DNA of 64,000 nucleotides from Hyphomicrobiales bacterium (lineage in GTDB: Bacteria > Pseudomonadota > Alphaproteobacteria > Rhizobiales > Rhizobiaceae): assembly GCA_900473745.1 (NCBI GenBank), contig UCMW01000015.1, forward strand, positions 1 to 64,000, in the 5' to 3' direction. Shown piece after piece: positions 1 to 9,857 of the stretch. A model generated the notes under the pieces. That model saw nothing but the letters and a program-made list of their open reading frames with translations, was not told the origin of the DNA and did no database searches. Position 1 is the first letter of the stretch. Each line of letters opens with the position of its first letter. The translations under genes were made by a program, and so were the position numbers.

Positions 1-47
1 AGGCTGAAGCGTCATCTCGTATGATGCCGCAGCCGGACCCGCGCCCG

Positions 48-452
48 GTCATCCTCGGTTCTCGGGTCAAGCCCGAGGATGACGAGGACCGTCGCCGCCT
101 TGCCAGAGAGACGCATGCAGCGGGAATAGACGCCGAACGAGGCGCCGGAAGGAGCCACATACTAACACTTAGACAGGTTGCTTCTGGCGCCTCGTCCGAG
201 ACAAGTTTCAACCACCCGGAGGGAGTTGATCCCGACCGGTGGCGAAGCTTGGTTTTTTGACAGTTTGAACATGTCCGGCTGCCACGTCCCTGAAGACCGC
301 AGACACGCCGACAGATCCTCGGGACGAAGCCAGAGGATGGCGATCGTTGACGGGAAAGCATCCTCCGCAACCGTTGCAGCACACCGAAACGGTTCTGGTG
401 CATACCCGGCGGCACCCCACATGCCGTCATCCTCGGGCTTTGTCCCGAGGAT
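48..452. repeat. Cluster of three REP-like palindromes
   Basis: The gene-free first 597 bases contain three related inverted repeats. Copy 1 (48-83) has arms GTCATCCTCGG and CCGAGGATGAC. Copy 3 (429-452) has arms ATCCTCGGG and CCCGAGGAT around CTTTGT. Copy 2 (315-338) is degenerate, with arms ATCCTC and GAGGAT. This core is a common dispersed extragenic palindrome in Rhizobiales. I see no convincing gene in the rest of 1-597. Confidence 0.7.
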
Positions 453-597
453 CTGCCGAGGATTCATTTCGCACGTCGGTAATGGTGAGCGGATGCCTCA
501 CTGGGCTCCTCAGTTGCGGATTACGCTGCGGGTCTTCGGATCGGACCAAGTCCTCGATTTCGCTTTCTCCGCTGTAAGGGGGAGATTGTCCTCGCCC

Positions 598-1512
598 TCA
601 CACCAGAACCAGCAGCACCACGCCCAGTACAATCAGCACACATCCCGCGATCTCCAGCCTGTTGATGCTTTCCTTGAAGAAGATCACCGACGACGCAAAG
701 GTGAAGAGCATTTCGACCTGCGCGAGCGCCTTCACCACTGCCACCTGCTGCAGGGTCATGGCCGTGAACCAGCCGAAGGACGCCGTGGCGCCGACGAGGC
801 CGACGAGGGCGCTGACTTTCCAGGCGGCGCGGACGCGAGAGAGCTCGGCCCGGTCGCGCCAGGCCATCCAGCAAAGCATCGACAGCGTCTGGATGGTGAT
901 GACGACACCGAGCGTGTAGCCCGCCTGCACCATCGCATCGGGTGTGGGCAGGCTCGGCGCGAGCGACAGCGAGGCGGTGCGGTAGGCGATCGCGGAGATG
1001 CCGAAGAAGAAGCCGGAGGCAAGGCCGATCAGCGCCGTGCGGCTGGTGACCGAGGTGACGAGGCTCACGGGCGTAAAGGCCGTGCGGGCCACCGAGATCA
1101 GCATGACGCCGAGAATGGAGACGAGGATGGCCGCTGCGGTGCCAAGACCGATCGTTTCGCCGAAGAGGATCAGGGCCAGCAATGCCGCCTGCGCCGGTTC
1201 GGTGCGCGAATAGGCGGTGCCGACGGCGAAGTTGCGGAAGGAGAAGAGGTGGACCAGCAGGAAGGTCGCCGAAATCTGGGCGAGCGCTCCGATGCTAGCC
1301 CAGATTGCGAAGGTCAGCCCCGGAACCGGCAGCGGCCGGCCGAGGCCGAGATGCAGGATGGCGAGGTAGAGAAAGGCAAAGGGCAGGCCGAAGCCGAAAC
1401 GGACGAAGGTTGCCCCTGTCGTGCCCATCCGGCCTTTCAGGTGTTTCTGCAGGGTCGAGCGCAGATTTTGCAGGAAGGCGCTGCCAACCGTGATGAGGGC
1501 CCAGAGTTCCAT
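598..1512 (-). CDS. EamA/DMT-family transporter
   Basis: This encodes a 304-residue, very hydrophobic inner-membrane protein with the build of drug/metabolite transporters of the EamA type: two homologous halves, probably ten membrane helices, with charged residues confined to short loops. The start MELWALITVGSAFLQNLRST leads straight into the first helix. An RSTLQKHL stretch near the N-terminus and a glutamate in FRNFAVGTAYSRTEP resemble uncharacterised rhizobial DMT exporters. The substrate cannot be told from sequence. The gene stands alone; its 3' end faces the REP cluster and the next gene upstream is divergent. The ribosome binding site before the ATG is weak, so the start is likely but not certain. 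Confidence 0.8.
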   Translation of the reverse strand: MELWALITVGSAFLQNLRSTLQKHLKGRMGTTGATFVRFGFGLPFAFLYLAILHLGLGRPLPVPGLTFAIWASIGALAQISATFLLVHLFSFRNFAVGTAYSRTEPAQAALLALILFGETIGLGTAAAILVSILGVMLISVARTAFTPVSLVTSVTSRTALIGLASGFFFGISAIAYRTASLSLAPSLPTPDAMVQAGYTLGVVITIQTLSMLCWMAWRDRAELSRVRAAWKVSALVGLVGATASFGWFTAMTLQQVAVVKALAQVEMLFTFASSVIFFKESINRLEIAGCVLIVLGVVLLVLV

Positions 1513-1615
1513 GGGAGAGTGTCCAGAAAGGCCGCGGCGCGGGGAAGCGGGCTTGCGGCAGGAGATCGAAAAGGGTGGCGGTCTGGCCCTGAGCTTGCGC
1601 CTCAGGTCCTGCGGC

Positions 1616-1735
1616 TCACGCCTGACGCTGGCGAATCGTGCCTGAGCTCACCGGATGGAAGCGCGCTGGTAAGCGCTTGCGGTCCTGCAGGACCACGACC
1701 CGTTCCATCGCCGAAATCGCCATCTTCTTTCCCAT
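1616..1735 (-). CDS. Possible small ORF in the gap before the DMT gene
   Basis: The 318-base gap between the DMT transporter and the nucleotidase holds no clear gene. On the minus strand a 39-codon frame (MGKKMAISAMERVVVLQDRK and a basic tail) starts at 1735 behind a GGAAAG stretch. A second ATG lies at 1723. I do not recognise the product and the coding signal is thin. The frame continues open far upstream as antisense of the nucleotidase gene, which lowers its credibility. Confidence 0.22.
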   Translation of the reverse strand: MGKKMAISAMERVVVLQDRKRLPARFHPVSSGTIRQRQA

Positions 1736-1831
1736 CTTTCCGAGATAGCACTTCCCGAAGCGGCGACCAATGCTAATTAGAGGCAACGCGCCTGGTGCCA
1801 TCAGGCGATCCGTGCTGCCCAAGAGGACCCG

Positions 1832-2551
1832 ATGAACAGCCCAGCCAAGATCCCCTCGCCTGCCGATTTCGCCCATGTGCGCGACTGGGTCTTCGACCTC
1901 GACAACACGCTCTATCCGCATCACATCAATCTCTTCGCGCAGATCGACACGAACATGACCGCCTTCGTGGCGGAGATTTTGCAGATGGAGCCGGCCGAGG
2001 CGAAGCTTCTGCAGAAGCAGTACTACCATGAACACGGCACGACGCTGGCCGGGCTGATGCTGCATCACAAGGTCGACCCGAACGCGTTTCTGGAGCGGGC
2101 GCATGCCATCGATTATTCGGCGCTGATCCCGGACGAGGCCCTTGGCTCGTCGATCAAGCGGCTGCCGGGGCGGAAGTTCATTTTCACCAACGGCACGGTG
2201 GCGCATGCGGAGGCCGCTGCCCGGGCGCTCGGCATTCTCGACCACTTCGACGACATCTTCGACATCGTCGCTGCCGACTACGTGCCGAAGCCGGCGGGCG
2301 CCACATACGACAAGTTCGCGAGCCTCAATCGCATCGACACCAAACATGCCGCGATGTTCGAGGATCTGCCCCGCAATCTGATGGTGCCGAAGGCGCTCGG
2401 CATGAAGACCGTGCTGCTCGTGCCGCGCAATCTCGACACCGCGATCCTCGAGACCTGGGAGCGGGTGGAGCACATCGATGCCGATGTCGTCGACTACCTC
2501 ACCGACGATCTGACCACCTTTCTGCAACGGCTGCTTGCGGACGAGACGTGA
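1832..2551 (+). CDS. Pyrimidine 5'-nucleotidase (HAD family)
   Basis: The product is a 239-residue cytosolic HAD-superfamily hydrolase of the SDT1/YjjG type, expected to dephosphorylate pyrimidine nucleoside monophosphates. Motif I is VFDLDNTLYP, with nucleophile D22 and acid/base D24. Motif II is TNGT near residue 118, and motif III/IV lies in YVPKPAGATYDKF and AAMFEDLPRNL. The helical cap between motifs I and II fits a C1-cap HAD. The ATG follows AGAGGAC at a good distance. Alternative phosphomonoester substrates cannot be excluded. The family assignment is firm; the substrate is inferred from homologues annotated in rhizobia. Confidence 0.88.
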   Translation: MNSPAKIPSPADFAHVRDWVFDLDNTLYPHHINLFAQIDTNMTAFVAEILQMEPAEAKLLQKQYYHEHGTTLAGLMLHHKVDPNAFLERAHAIDYSALIPDEALGSSIKRLPGRKFIFTNGTVAHAEAAARALGILDHFDDIFDIVAADYVPKPAGATYDKFASLNRIDTKHAAMFEDLPRNLMVPKALGMKTVLLVPRNLDTAILETWERVEHIDADVVDYLTDDLTTFLQRLLADET

Positions 2552-2657
2552 GCCGAAGCTTACGAAAGTTTCATGCAGCTTACAGAGAGTTAAGTAGGTG
2601 CGACGGCTGGTCGCCGCTACGGTTATCCCATCGAAGCACACTCGAAAGGATATCCCA

Positions 2658-3338
2658 ATGAACGGCAAGACACTGACGCTGGCCGCCGTGGCAGCCTCGC
2701 TTATCGTTGGCACGACCGCCGGCGGCGCCTTCGCACAGGACCGCGGCGAACGTCGTGGCCCGGGCCGTGGCGGCCCGGAGGTGATGTTCGTGCAGATGCT
2801 TCAGCAGCACGACGTCGATACGGACGGCAAGATCAGCAAGGAAGAGGCAAACGCTGCCGCCACCGCGCTGTTTGCGTCCATCGATGCCGACAAGGACGGT
2901 GTGCTGACGCCGGGCGAGATGCGCCAGCACCGCGAAGCGATGCGGGAAGAGCGCAAGGCACAACGGGAAGCCATGCGCGCCGAGCGACAGGCGGAGCGCG
3001 AAGCAGCCAGGGCCGATGCACCTACTCCGCCCCCGGGTGTTGCACCTCAGGAACAGGCCATGAATGACGATGGGCCGCGTGGCGAGGGCAAGGGCCCGCA
3101 CGGCAAGCGCCATGGCTGGCACAATGAACGTGCAGAGCGCGGCGAGGATCGTGGTGGTCGGGATGGCATGCGTGGCCAGGGTCGGATGATGCGGGTCGCG
3201 GATACGGACGAGAACGGCCAGATCAGCCAGGCGGAAGCCACCGCCATGGCCGACAAGATGTTCACCCGCATGGACCGCAACAAGGACGGCGTCATCAGCG
3301 CCGACGACATGCCGAAGCGGCCGGTCATGTTCCGCTGA
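2658..3338 (+). CDS. Secreted EF-hand calcium-binding protein
   Basis: The protein has 226 residues with a Sec signal peptide (MNGKTLTLAAVAASLIVGTT, probable cleavage after AFA at residue 26), so it is periplasmic or exported. It carries four EF-hand loops. Loop 1 is D52-V-D-T-D-G...E63 and loop 2 is D76-A-D-K-D-G...E87. Two more lie near the C-terminus, starting DTDENGQISQAE and DRNKDGVISADD; the last loop ends in D rather than E. Between the pairs is a highly charged R/E-rich, then G/P-rich linker. A longer in-frame start at 2598 lacks a signal peptide and a ribosome site, so the ATG behind GAAAGGATATCCCA was chosen. Function beyond calcium binding is unknown. Confidence 0.88.
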   Translation: MNGKTLTLAAVAASLIVGTTAGGAFAQDRGERRGPGRGGPEVMFVQMLQQHDVDTDGKISKEEANAAATALFASIDADKDGVLTPGEMRQHREAMREERKAQREAMRAERQAEREAARADAPTPPPGVAPQEQAMNDDGPRGEGKGPHGKRHGWHNERAERGEDRGGRDGMRGQGRMMRVADTDENGQISQAEATAMADKMFTRMDRNKDGVISADDMPKRPVMFR

Positions 3339-3370
3339 TCGGAAGATCAGACACCAGTGGAAGAAGCGGG

Positions 3371-3388
3371 CGGCCCCTTATGGGGCCG
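3371..3388 (+). terminator. Hairpin after the EF-hand gene
   Basis: CGGCCCC-TTAT-GGGGCCG followed by TTTCGTCGTT forms a strong GC hairpin 33 bases after the EF-hand stop codon. The loop contains the stop codon of the convergent LOG gene, so the element overlaps that gene's 3' end. Confidence 0.55.
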
Positions 3389-4256
3389 TTTCGTCGTTCA
3401 GGTCGTAGAAGTCGGCGATGATCTTCCAGGCTTCTTCTGCCGTCTCGGCGAACTGAAAGAGACTGAGATCCTCGGGCGCGATGGTGCCGAAGGCGGCCAG
3501 CGCCTCGAAATTGATGATGTCCTCCCAGAAGGCGCGGGAGAAGAGGATCAGCGGGATCGGCGCCATGCGCTTGGTCTGGATCAGCGTCACGGTCTCGAAG
3601 AGTTCGTCCAGCGTGCCGAAGCCGCCGGGGAAGATGGTGATCGCCTTTGCCCGCATCAGAAAATGCATCTTGCGAATGGCGAAATAGTGGAAGTTGAAGC
3701 TGAGCTCCGGCGTGACATAGGGGTTCGGTGCCTGTTCGTGCGGCAGCACGATGTTGAGGCCAACCGAGGGCGCGCCGACCTCTGACGCACCACGATTGCC
3801 GGCTTCCATCACACCCGGCCCACCGCCGGTCACCACGACATATTCGTGATAGTCCATCTTCTTCGCCTGGGCGGAGCAGAGCTGGGCAAACTTGCGGGCC
3901 TCTTCGTAATAGATCGAGGCGTTTTCCAGGTTCTTCTTCTGGATGTCGTTCTTCGCGGCCCAGGCCGCCTCGCCGGGGGCCGGGATGCGGGCACCGCCGA
4001 ACATGACCACTGTCGACTTGATGCTGCGCTCGGTGAGGATCATCTCCGTTTTCAGGAGTTCGAGCTGCAGGCGGACAGGGCGCAGCTCCTCGCGGCAGAG
4101 GAATTCATCGTCGACATAAGCGAGCGTGTAGGAGGACGAAACCGATTGCGGGGTGCGCGGAATGACCTCGGCCGTCTGCTTGTCGGTCGAGCTATCCTTC
4201 AGCGGATCCCAGGATCCGTCCTTGCGCCTGTGCTTGCCGTTTTTCCACCGTGCCAT
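3378..4256 (-). CDS. LOG family protein (TIGR00730, lysine-decarboxylase fold)
   Basis: This is a 292-residue cytosolic protein of the LOG / 'possible lysine decarboxylase' family. Characterised members are cytokinin riboside 5'-monophosphate phosphoribohydrolases or general nucleotide 5'-monophosphate nucleosidases. The signature is clear: GGGPGVMEAGNRGA near residue 143 and PGGFGTLDE near 207-215. A basic N-terminal tail of about 70 residues precedes the fold, as in the longer group of rhizobial members. The start was placed at ATG 4256, directly behind GGAAAGGAAGAGGC. The frame stays open upstream across dapD, but that is antisense. It is divergent from dapD. The true substrate (AMP, cytokinin nucleotide or other) is not shown by the sequence. 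Confidence 0.88.
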   Translation of the reverse strand: MARWKNGKHRRKDGSWDPLKDSSTDKQTAEVIPRTPQSVSSSYTLAYVDDEFLCREELRPVRLQLELLKTEMILTERSIKSTVVMFGGARIPAPGEAAWAAKNDIQKKNLENASIYYEEARKFAQLCSAQAKKMDYHEYVVVTGGGPGVMEAGNRGASEVGAPSVGLNIVLPHEQAPNPYVTPELSFNFHYFAIRKMHFLMRAKAITIFPGGFGTLDELFETVTLIQTKRMAPIPLILFSRAFWEDIINFEALAAFGTIAPEDLSLFQFAETAEEAWKIIADFYDLNDETAP

Positions 4257-4336
4257 GCCTCTTCCTTTCCAAAACGCAGAGCTCCTGCGGCTGTTTTCTT
4301 CCAGCCCTTTATGCGCTAGAGCTTTGCGCGAATTTT

Positions 4337-4353
4337 CGATCAGATCCTGATCG
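4337..4353. promoter_or_regulatory. Palindrome upstream of dapD
   Basis: CGATCAG-ATC-CTGATCG is a perfect 7-bp inverted repeat 41 bases before the dapD start, in the 138-base divergent gap between the LOG gene and dapD. It may be an operator or a decayed dispersed repeat, since similar AGAGC...GATC...GATCG strings are common between rhizobial genes. Confidence 0.35.
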
Positions 4354-4394
4354 TTTCCAACTCCACGGTAGACAACGAAGTTTAAGGAATTCAG

Positions 4395-5255
<861 letters not shown>

Positions 5256-5261
5256 ACCCTC

Positions 5262-5636
5262 ATGGCCTTGCCGGGGCGGGAGATATCGGTCGGCTGGGCG
5301 CTCTTCCAATGGGACGGGCGCATCGGTCGGCGCATCTTCATCCTCGGCACGCTGTTCTGGATGATGACGAACGCGGCCGTGATCGCGTTCGTGACGGGAT
5401 CGGACGACATTTCGCCCGGCTCGTTTTCGCTTTTCCTGACGACTGCGAGCCTGTCGCTCGTCTCGCTCCTGATGCTCGGCACGAAGCGGCTGCATGATAT
5501 CGGCATGCCGGGCACGGCGGCTGTTCTCTTGCTGCTGCCTGCCTTTTCGCTGATCCTTTTCTTCGTGCTCTGCGTCTGGCCGCCGGTCCGGGACGACAAC
5601 CGTTACGGGACGGGATCGGACATGCGTTCGTCCTGA
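5262..5636 (+). CDS. DUF805 membrane protein
   Basis: A 124-residue inner-membrane protein of the DUF805 family (YhaH-like). The usual features are present: an aromatic start with WALFQWDGRIGRRIFILG, three or four hydrophobic segments, the RLHDIGMPG motif between helices, and a short C-terminal WPPVRDDNRYGTGSD tail. It begins six bases after the dapD stop and is probably cotranscribed with dapD. No biochemical role is established for the family, and its place between dapD and dapE may be only positional. Confidence 0.82.
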   Translation: MALPGREISVGWALFQWDGRIGRRIFILGTLFWMMTNAAVIAFVTGSDDISPGSFSLFLTTASLSLVSLLMLGTKRLHDIGMPGTAAVLLLLPAFSLILFFVLCVWPPVRDDNRYGTGSDMRSS

Positions 5637-5740
5637 GCGGTGGGTGACAGGTTCGGGCGGATCAGTTAAGTCTGCATCATCTTCTCAAGGCACCGACGGC
5701 CGGGCTGAACCGGACCTCGGTCAATCCCGTAAAAGTGTTC

Positions 5741-6934
5741 ATGACCGCTACCAATCCCGTCGATGTTCTCCAGGCCCTCATTCGCTGCCCTTCTGTCACG
5801 CCTGCCGAAGGCGGGGCGCTCGGTGTGCTCGAAAACCTGCTCTTGCCTCTCGGTTTCCGCGTCGATCGCATGATCGCAAAGGACGAGGGCACGCCCGATA
5901 TCGAAAACCTCTATGCGCGCGCCGGATCGGATGGCCCGCACCTGATGTTCGCCGGCCACAGCGATGTCGTGCCTGTTGGTGCCGAGACCGACTGGAGCGC
6001 CGGACCGTTCTCCGGCGACATCAGAGACGGCATGCTTTATGGCCGTGGCGCAGTCGACATGAAGGGCGGGATCGCCTGCTTCATCGCCGCCTATGCGCGA
6101 CTGGTCGAAGCCGGCAAAGTGCCGAAGGGCTCGGTCTCGCTGCTGATCACAGGCGACGAGGAAGGCCCTGCCGTCAACGGCACGGTGAAGCTGCTCGAAT
6201 GGGCGGCGGAACGTGGCGAACGCTGGGACGCCTGCCTGGTTGGCGAGCCGACCAATCCCGATGCCCTCGGCGACATGATCAAGATCGGTCGGCGCGGCTC
6301 GGTTTCGGGCACCGTGACGGTCAAGGGCGTGCAGGGTCACGCGGCTTATCCGCATCTCGCCGACAATCCGGTGCGCGGCGCGCTGTCGCTGGCGAAAAGC
6401 CTGATGTTCCCAGCCTTCGACACGGGCACGGAGAACTTCCAGCCGTCGAACCTGGAAGTCACCACCATCGATGTCGGCAATGCAGCGACGAACGTCATTC
6501 CGGCTTCGGCGCGCTTCAAGTTCAATATCCGCTTCAACGACGTCTGGACCGCCGACAGCGTCAAGGCCGAGATCATTCGCCGTCTCGATGCGGCTGCGGT
6601 TGGTCCGGAACTTCGGCCGGATCGTGCAGCGATCGGCTACGACATCACCTGGTCGGAACGGCCGAGCCATGTTTTCCTGACGCGCAACAATGCGCTGATT
6701 GCCTCGCTGTCGGGTGCGATCGAGACGGTGACCGGCAAGGTGCCGAAGCTTTCGACGACCGGCGGCACGTCGGATGCCCGGTTCATCAAGGACTACTGCC
6801 CGGTCGTCGAATTCGGCCTCGTCGGGCAGACCATGCACATGGTCGACGAGCGGGTCGCCGTGTCGGATCTGGAAACGCTCACCGTGATCTACCAGACCTT
6901 CATCGAGCAGTGGTTCGCCCATGCCGACGCTTAA
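5741..6934 (+). CDS. dapE: Succinyl-diaminopimelate desuccinylase
   Basis: DapE is a di-zinc M20-family amidohydrolase that removes succinate from N-succinyl-LL-diaminopimelate, giving LL-DAP for peptidoglycan and lysine. The protein is 397 residues from ATG 5741; a GTG two codons earlier is also possible. Visible active-site motifs are FAGHSDVVP (zinc histidine), [10 protein letters not shown] (bridging Asp), [13 protein letters not shown] (catalytic and ligand Glu), GEPTNP, and a late histidine in [10 protein letters not shown]. The dimerisation domain occupies roughly 180-290 and starts after [20 protein letters not shown]. Its end overlaps the next gene by 14 bases, suggesting translational coupling. 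Confidence 0.95.
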   Translation: MTATNPVDVLQALIRCPSVTPAEGGALGVLENLLLPLGFRVDRMIAKDEGTPDIENLYARAGSDGPHLMFAGHSDVVPVGAETDWSAGPFSGDIRDGMLYGRGAVDMKGGIACFIAAYARLVEAGKVPKGSVSLLITGDEEGPAVNGTVKLLEWAAERGERWDACLVGEPTNPDALGDMIKIGRRGSVSGTVTVKGVQGHAAYPHLADNPVRGALSLAKSLMFPAFDTGTENFQPSNLEVTTIDVGNAATNVIPASARFKFNIRFNDVWTADSVKAEIIRRLDAAAVGPELRPDRAAIGYDITWSERPSHVFLTRNNALIASLSGAIETVTGKVPKLSTTGGTSDARFIKDYCPVVEFGLVGQTMHMVDERVAVSDLETLTVIYQTFIEQWFAHADA

Positions 6935-7517
6935 GGAGGTCGAGTTCTATCTCAAGGGCCTTTGGCTGCTGTTCAAGCAGGATCCATCAGGCTTGTCCTA
7001 TCTGGACCTAACCGATCGCGGCGCGCTGCGCTCCTTCTGGGCAATCCTCTGGGCGCTGCCGGCGATCCTAATCTCCTTTGCCTGGTGGCGCGTGCTCTAT
7101 CTCCAGGGCCTGCCGGAGGGCACGGGAACAGGTGCCCTCTTCTTTTTCCGGCTCGCACTGGTCGAAGCGTCCAACTGGCTGTTTCCGCTTATCCTGCTTG
7201 GCACTCTCTGCTGGATGGTCGGGATCGGCGAGAAGTATGCATCCATGGTGGTGGTGATCAACTGGCTCGCCTTGCCGGTATCCTATTCCTATGGCCTGCT
7301 GGTACTCCTGATGATGTTCGTGCCGGCTGTCGCCGGCGTCGTGGCCTTCCTGTGGCTGCTTTTGATGATCACGCTGATCGCAGCCCTGTTCCGGATCATG
7401 CGGATGATCGTGGGCGACCAGGTGCTGATGGTTTCCACCGTCATTATGGTGCTGCTGATCCCATCGATGATCATCGCGGAAGTGCTGGAACGTTATCTCG
7501 GCGTTTATCCGGGCTGA
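6921..7517 (+). CDS. Polytopic membrane protein of unknown function
   Basis: A 198-residue integral membrane protein with about five hydrophobic segments and almost no soluble domain beyond the first 40 residues ([20 protein letters not shown]). Its ATG lies inside the last codons of dapE, with AAGGAGG just after the start rather than before it, so initiation probably depends on ribosomes finishing dapE. The layout loosely recalls Yip1-like rhizobial membrane proteins found after dapE. I do not recognise a functional family. It is convergent with truA, with nine bases between the stops. Confidence 0.8.
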   Translation: MPTLKEVEFYLKGLWLLFKQDPSGLSYLDLTDRGALRSFWAILWALPAILISFAWWRVLYLQGLPEGTGTGALFFFRLALVEASNWLFPLILLGTLCWMVGIGEKYASMVVVINWLALPVSYSYGLLVLLMMFVPAVAGVVAFLWLLLMITLIAALFRIMRMIVGDQVLMVSTVIMVLLIPSMIIAEVLERYLGVYPG

Positions 7518-7526
7518 AAACGCATC

Positions 7527-8294
7527 TCAGCCGCTGAACGGCTCGTCGCCGGGATAATCCACCCTCATGAAGAACAGCCCCTCGGGCGGCGCGACCGGTC
7601 CGCAGGCAGCACGGTCGCGGGCTTCGAGTGCTGCGCGCACATCTGAAGGCGTCATCTTGCCCTCGCCCGCCAGCTTCAGCGTGCCGGCAAAGGAGCGGAT
7701 CTGGTTGTGCAGGAAGCTCTGGGCGGTGGCGCGGATCTCGATGAGTTCACCGGTGCGCGTGACATCCAGGCGATCGAGCGTCCTCACCGGGCTCTTCGCC
7801 TGACAATGGGCGGAGCGGAAGGTGGTGAAGTCGTGGTGGCCGACCAATTGCTGGGCAGCTTCATGCATGGCTTCCTGGTCGAGCGGCTTCGGCACCCACC
7901 AGGCCCGCTTGTCCTCCAGCGCCAGACGCGCCGGACGGGTGATGATGCGGTAGAGATAGTGGCGGCGGAGCGCCGAGAAGCGGGCGTCGAACTCATCAGG
8001 CACCGCCCGCACATCGAGCACGGCAACCTGTTCCGACGCCATGGCCAGATGGGCGTTCAGCGCATTGCGCAGCTTGTGTGGCACCCAGGCGCGGGAGAGA
8101 TCGGCATGGATCACCTGGCCCATGGCGTGCACGCCGGAATCGGTGCGGCCGGCACCCCGGATGACGACCGTCTCGCTGGTGAGCGACAGGATCGCCTGTT
8201 CGAGGGCTGCCTGGATTGAATGGCCGTTTTCCTGGCGCTGCCAGCCGACATAGGCCGAGCCATCATATTCGACGGTCATCCGGAAACGGGGCAT
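7527..8294 (-). CDS. truA: tRNA pseudouridine(38-40) synthase
   Basis: TruA isomerises uridines 38, 39 and 40 in the anticodon stem-loop of many tRNAs. The 255-residue protein has the family's catalytic aspartate D52 in [15 protein letters not shown], the N-terminal [19 protein letters not shown] strand, and the C-terminal [15 protein letters not shown] and [13 protein letters not shown] segments. Its ATG overlaps the fmt stop by one base (TGATG), so it is translationally coupled as the last gene of def-fmt-truA. Confidence 0.96.
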   Translation of the reverse strand: MPRFRMTVEYDGSAYVGWQRQENGHSIQAALEQAILSLTSETVVIRGAGRTDSGVHAMGQVIHADLSRAWVPHKLRNALNAHLAMASEQVAVLDVRAVPDEFDARFSALRRHYLYRIITRPARLALEDKRAWWVPKPLDQEAMHEAAQQLVGHHDFTTFRSAHCQAKSPVRTLDRLDVTRTGELIEIRATAQSFLHNQIRSFAGTLKLAGEGKMTPSDVRAALEARDRAACGPVAPPEGLFFMRVDYPGDEPFSG

Positions 8295-9238
8295 CAGGCG
8301 ATCACCGTGCCCTTGGGCAAAGGCGTGCCACGCAGGAAATCCTCGGCGTTCAAGGCCTTGCCACCGGCCTTCTGCAGACGGACCAGGCTGACGGCACCCG
8401 TGCCGCAGGCGATCGTCAGGCGATCGTCGAGGGCCGTGCCGGGGGCCGCGATTGCGCCCTGCCCTTCCGCCAGGCTCGAGGCGATCAGCTTGACGCGCTC
8501 GGGCTTGCCGTTGACGTCAATTTCGGTCCAGGCGCCTGGGAAAGGCGAGAGACCACGGATATGATTGTGCACCTCAGTTGCGGGACGCGTGAAGTCGACG
8601 CGGGTCTCGGCCTTGTCGATCTTGGCCGCATAGAGCACGCCCTCTTCCGCCTGAACGACCGTTTCGAGCGTCCCAGCTTCCAGCTTCGCCATCGCCTCGA
8701 CCATGGCTTCGGCGCCAACGAGGCTCAGGGCATCGTGCAGTTCACCGGCGGTCATATCGGGGCCGATCGTCACCTTGCGGGTGAGTGCGACAGGGCCGGT
8801 GTCGAGGCCCTTGTCCATCTTCATCACCATCATGCCGGTTTCGGCATCGCCGGCCATGATGGCGCGCTGGATGGGGGCAGCACCCCGCCAGCGCGGCAGG
8901 AGCGAGGCATGGCCGTTATAGGCGCCGAGACGCGTACCGTTGAGGATCGCTTCGGGCAGCAGCAGGCCATAGGCGACGACGACGGCGACGTCGGCCTGGA
9001 GAGCCACGAAGGATTCGCGATCGGCGGGATCACGGAAGTTCAGCGGATGGCGGACCTCGATGCCGAGGTCTTCGGCCGCCTGATGAACGGGAGTTTTCTG
9101 CAGGTCGAGACCACGACGGCCACCGGGACGTGGCGGCTGCGAATAGACCATGACAATCTGGTGGCCCGCCGCATGCAGCGCTTTCAGGGTCGCGACGGAG
9201 AAGTCCGGCGTGCCCATGAAGATGATGCGAAGTACCAT
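8294..9238 (-). CDS. fmt: Methionyl-tRNA formyltransferase
   Basis: Fmt formylates Met-tRNAfMet with 10-formyltetrahydrofolate for translation initiation. From ATG 9238 it has 314 residues, the usual length; upstream in-frame codons run back over the def end and are not credible. The N-terminal transformylase domain shows [12 protein letters not shown] and the catalytic Asn/His segment [20 protein letters not shown], plus DTGPV. The C-terminal OB-like tRNA-binding domain starts near residue 205 ([15 protein letters not shown]). It sits between def and truA, 35 bases after def, an arrangement that makes the formyl group and removes it within one operon. Confidence 0.96.
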   Translation of the reverse strand: MVLRIIFMGTPDFSVATLKALHAAGHQIVMVYSQPPRPGGRRGLDLQKTPVHQAAEDLGIEVRHPLNFRDPADRESFVALQADVAVVVAYGLLLPEAILNGTRLGAYNGHASLLPRWRGAAPIQRAIMAGDAETGMMVMKMDKGLDTGPVALTRKVTIGPDMTAGELHDALSLVGAEAMVEAMAKLEAGTLETVVQAEEGVLYAAKIDKAETRVDFTRPATEVHNHIRGLSPFPGAWTEIDVNGKPERVKLIASSLAEGQGAIAAPGTALDDRLTIACGTGAVSLVRLQKAGGKALNAEDFLRGTPLPKGTVIA

Positions 9239-9273
9239 TGTGTCTGCCTCGAAGCGGTTGGTGACGCCCGGGA

Positions 9274-9786
9274 TCAGATCTTCTGACGGGCGGCCTTGGT
9301 GAACCTCTTGATCACCATCTCGCGCTTCAGGCGGGAGATGTGATCGATGAAGAGCACGCCGTTCAAATGGTCGATCTCGTGCTGAAGGCAAGTGGCGAGC
9401 AGGCCGTCGGCCTCAGTCACCGTTTCCTTGCCGTCGCGGCCGAGCGACTTGACCGTGATCGAAGCAGGACGCTCGACCTCGGCGTAATAATCCGGGATCG
9501 ACAGGCAGCCTTCCTCGTAGACCGAACGCTCGTCCGAGCTCTTGAGGATCTCCGGATTGATGTAGACGAGGGGTGCTGGCTCTTCGCCTTCCTTGGCGAG
9601 ATCGATGACGAGGAGACGGCGCGGCACACCGACCTGGATCGCGGCCAGGCCGATGCCGGGCGCCTCGTACATGGTTTCGAGCATGTCGTCGATCAACTGC
9701 TCGAGCTCGGCATCGACGCGCTCGATGGGCGCGGATACCTGACGCAGCAGGGGATCGGGCAGGATGATGAGAGGCTTGATGGTCAT
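9274..9786 (-). CDS. def: Peptide deformylase
   Basis: Def removes the formyl group from nascent N-terminal methionine. The 170-residue metalloprotein has all three family motifs: [10 protein letters not shown] at 44-53, EEGCLSIP with metal ligand C94, and HEIDH with ligands H136 and H140 and catalytic E137. The start [16 protein letters not shown] follows AAGGGAGG closely. It is the first gene of a minus-strand def-fmt-truA operon. Confidence 0.96.
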   Translation of the reverse strand: MTIKPLIILPDPLLRQVSAPIERVDAELEQLIDDMLETMYEAPGIGLAAIQVGVPRRLLVIDLAKEGEEPAPLVYINPEILKSSDERSVYEEGCLSIPDYYAEVERPASITVKSLGRDGKETVTEADGLLATCLQHEIDHLNGVLFIDHISRLKREMVIKRFTKAARQKI

Positions 9787-9857
9787 GGCCTCCCTTAGCG
9801 CAACTTCCCGGCGGAGGAAACGGAAAAAACGCTCTGTTCTTTCCGTTTCGCGACCGG

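Noticed and set aside
178-1776. 532-codon open frame on the plus strand
   Set aside because: It is antisense to the DMT transporter, with low-complexity, highly charged translation typical of the opposite strand of a GC-rich gene; no ribosome site or family resemblance.
1616-2713. 365-codon minus-strand frame
   Set aside because: Most of it is antisense to the pyrimidine nucleotidase, which has clear HAD motifs and an RBS. Only its last 39 codons are kept, at low confidence.
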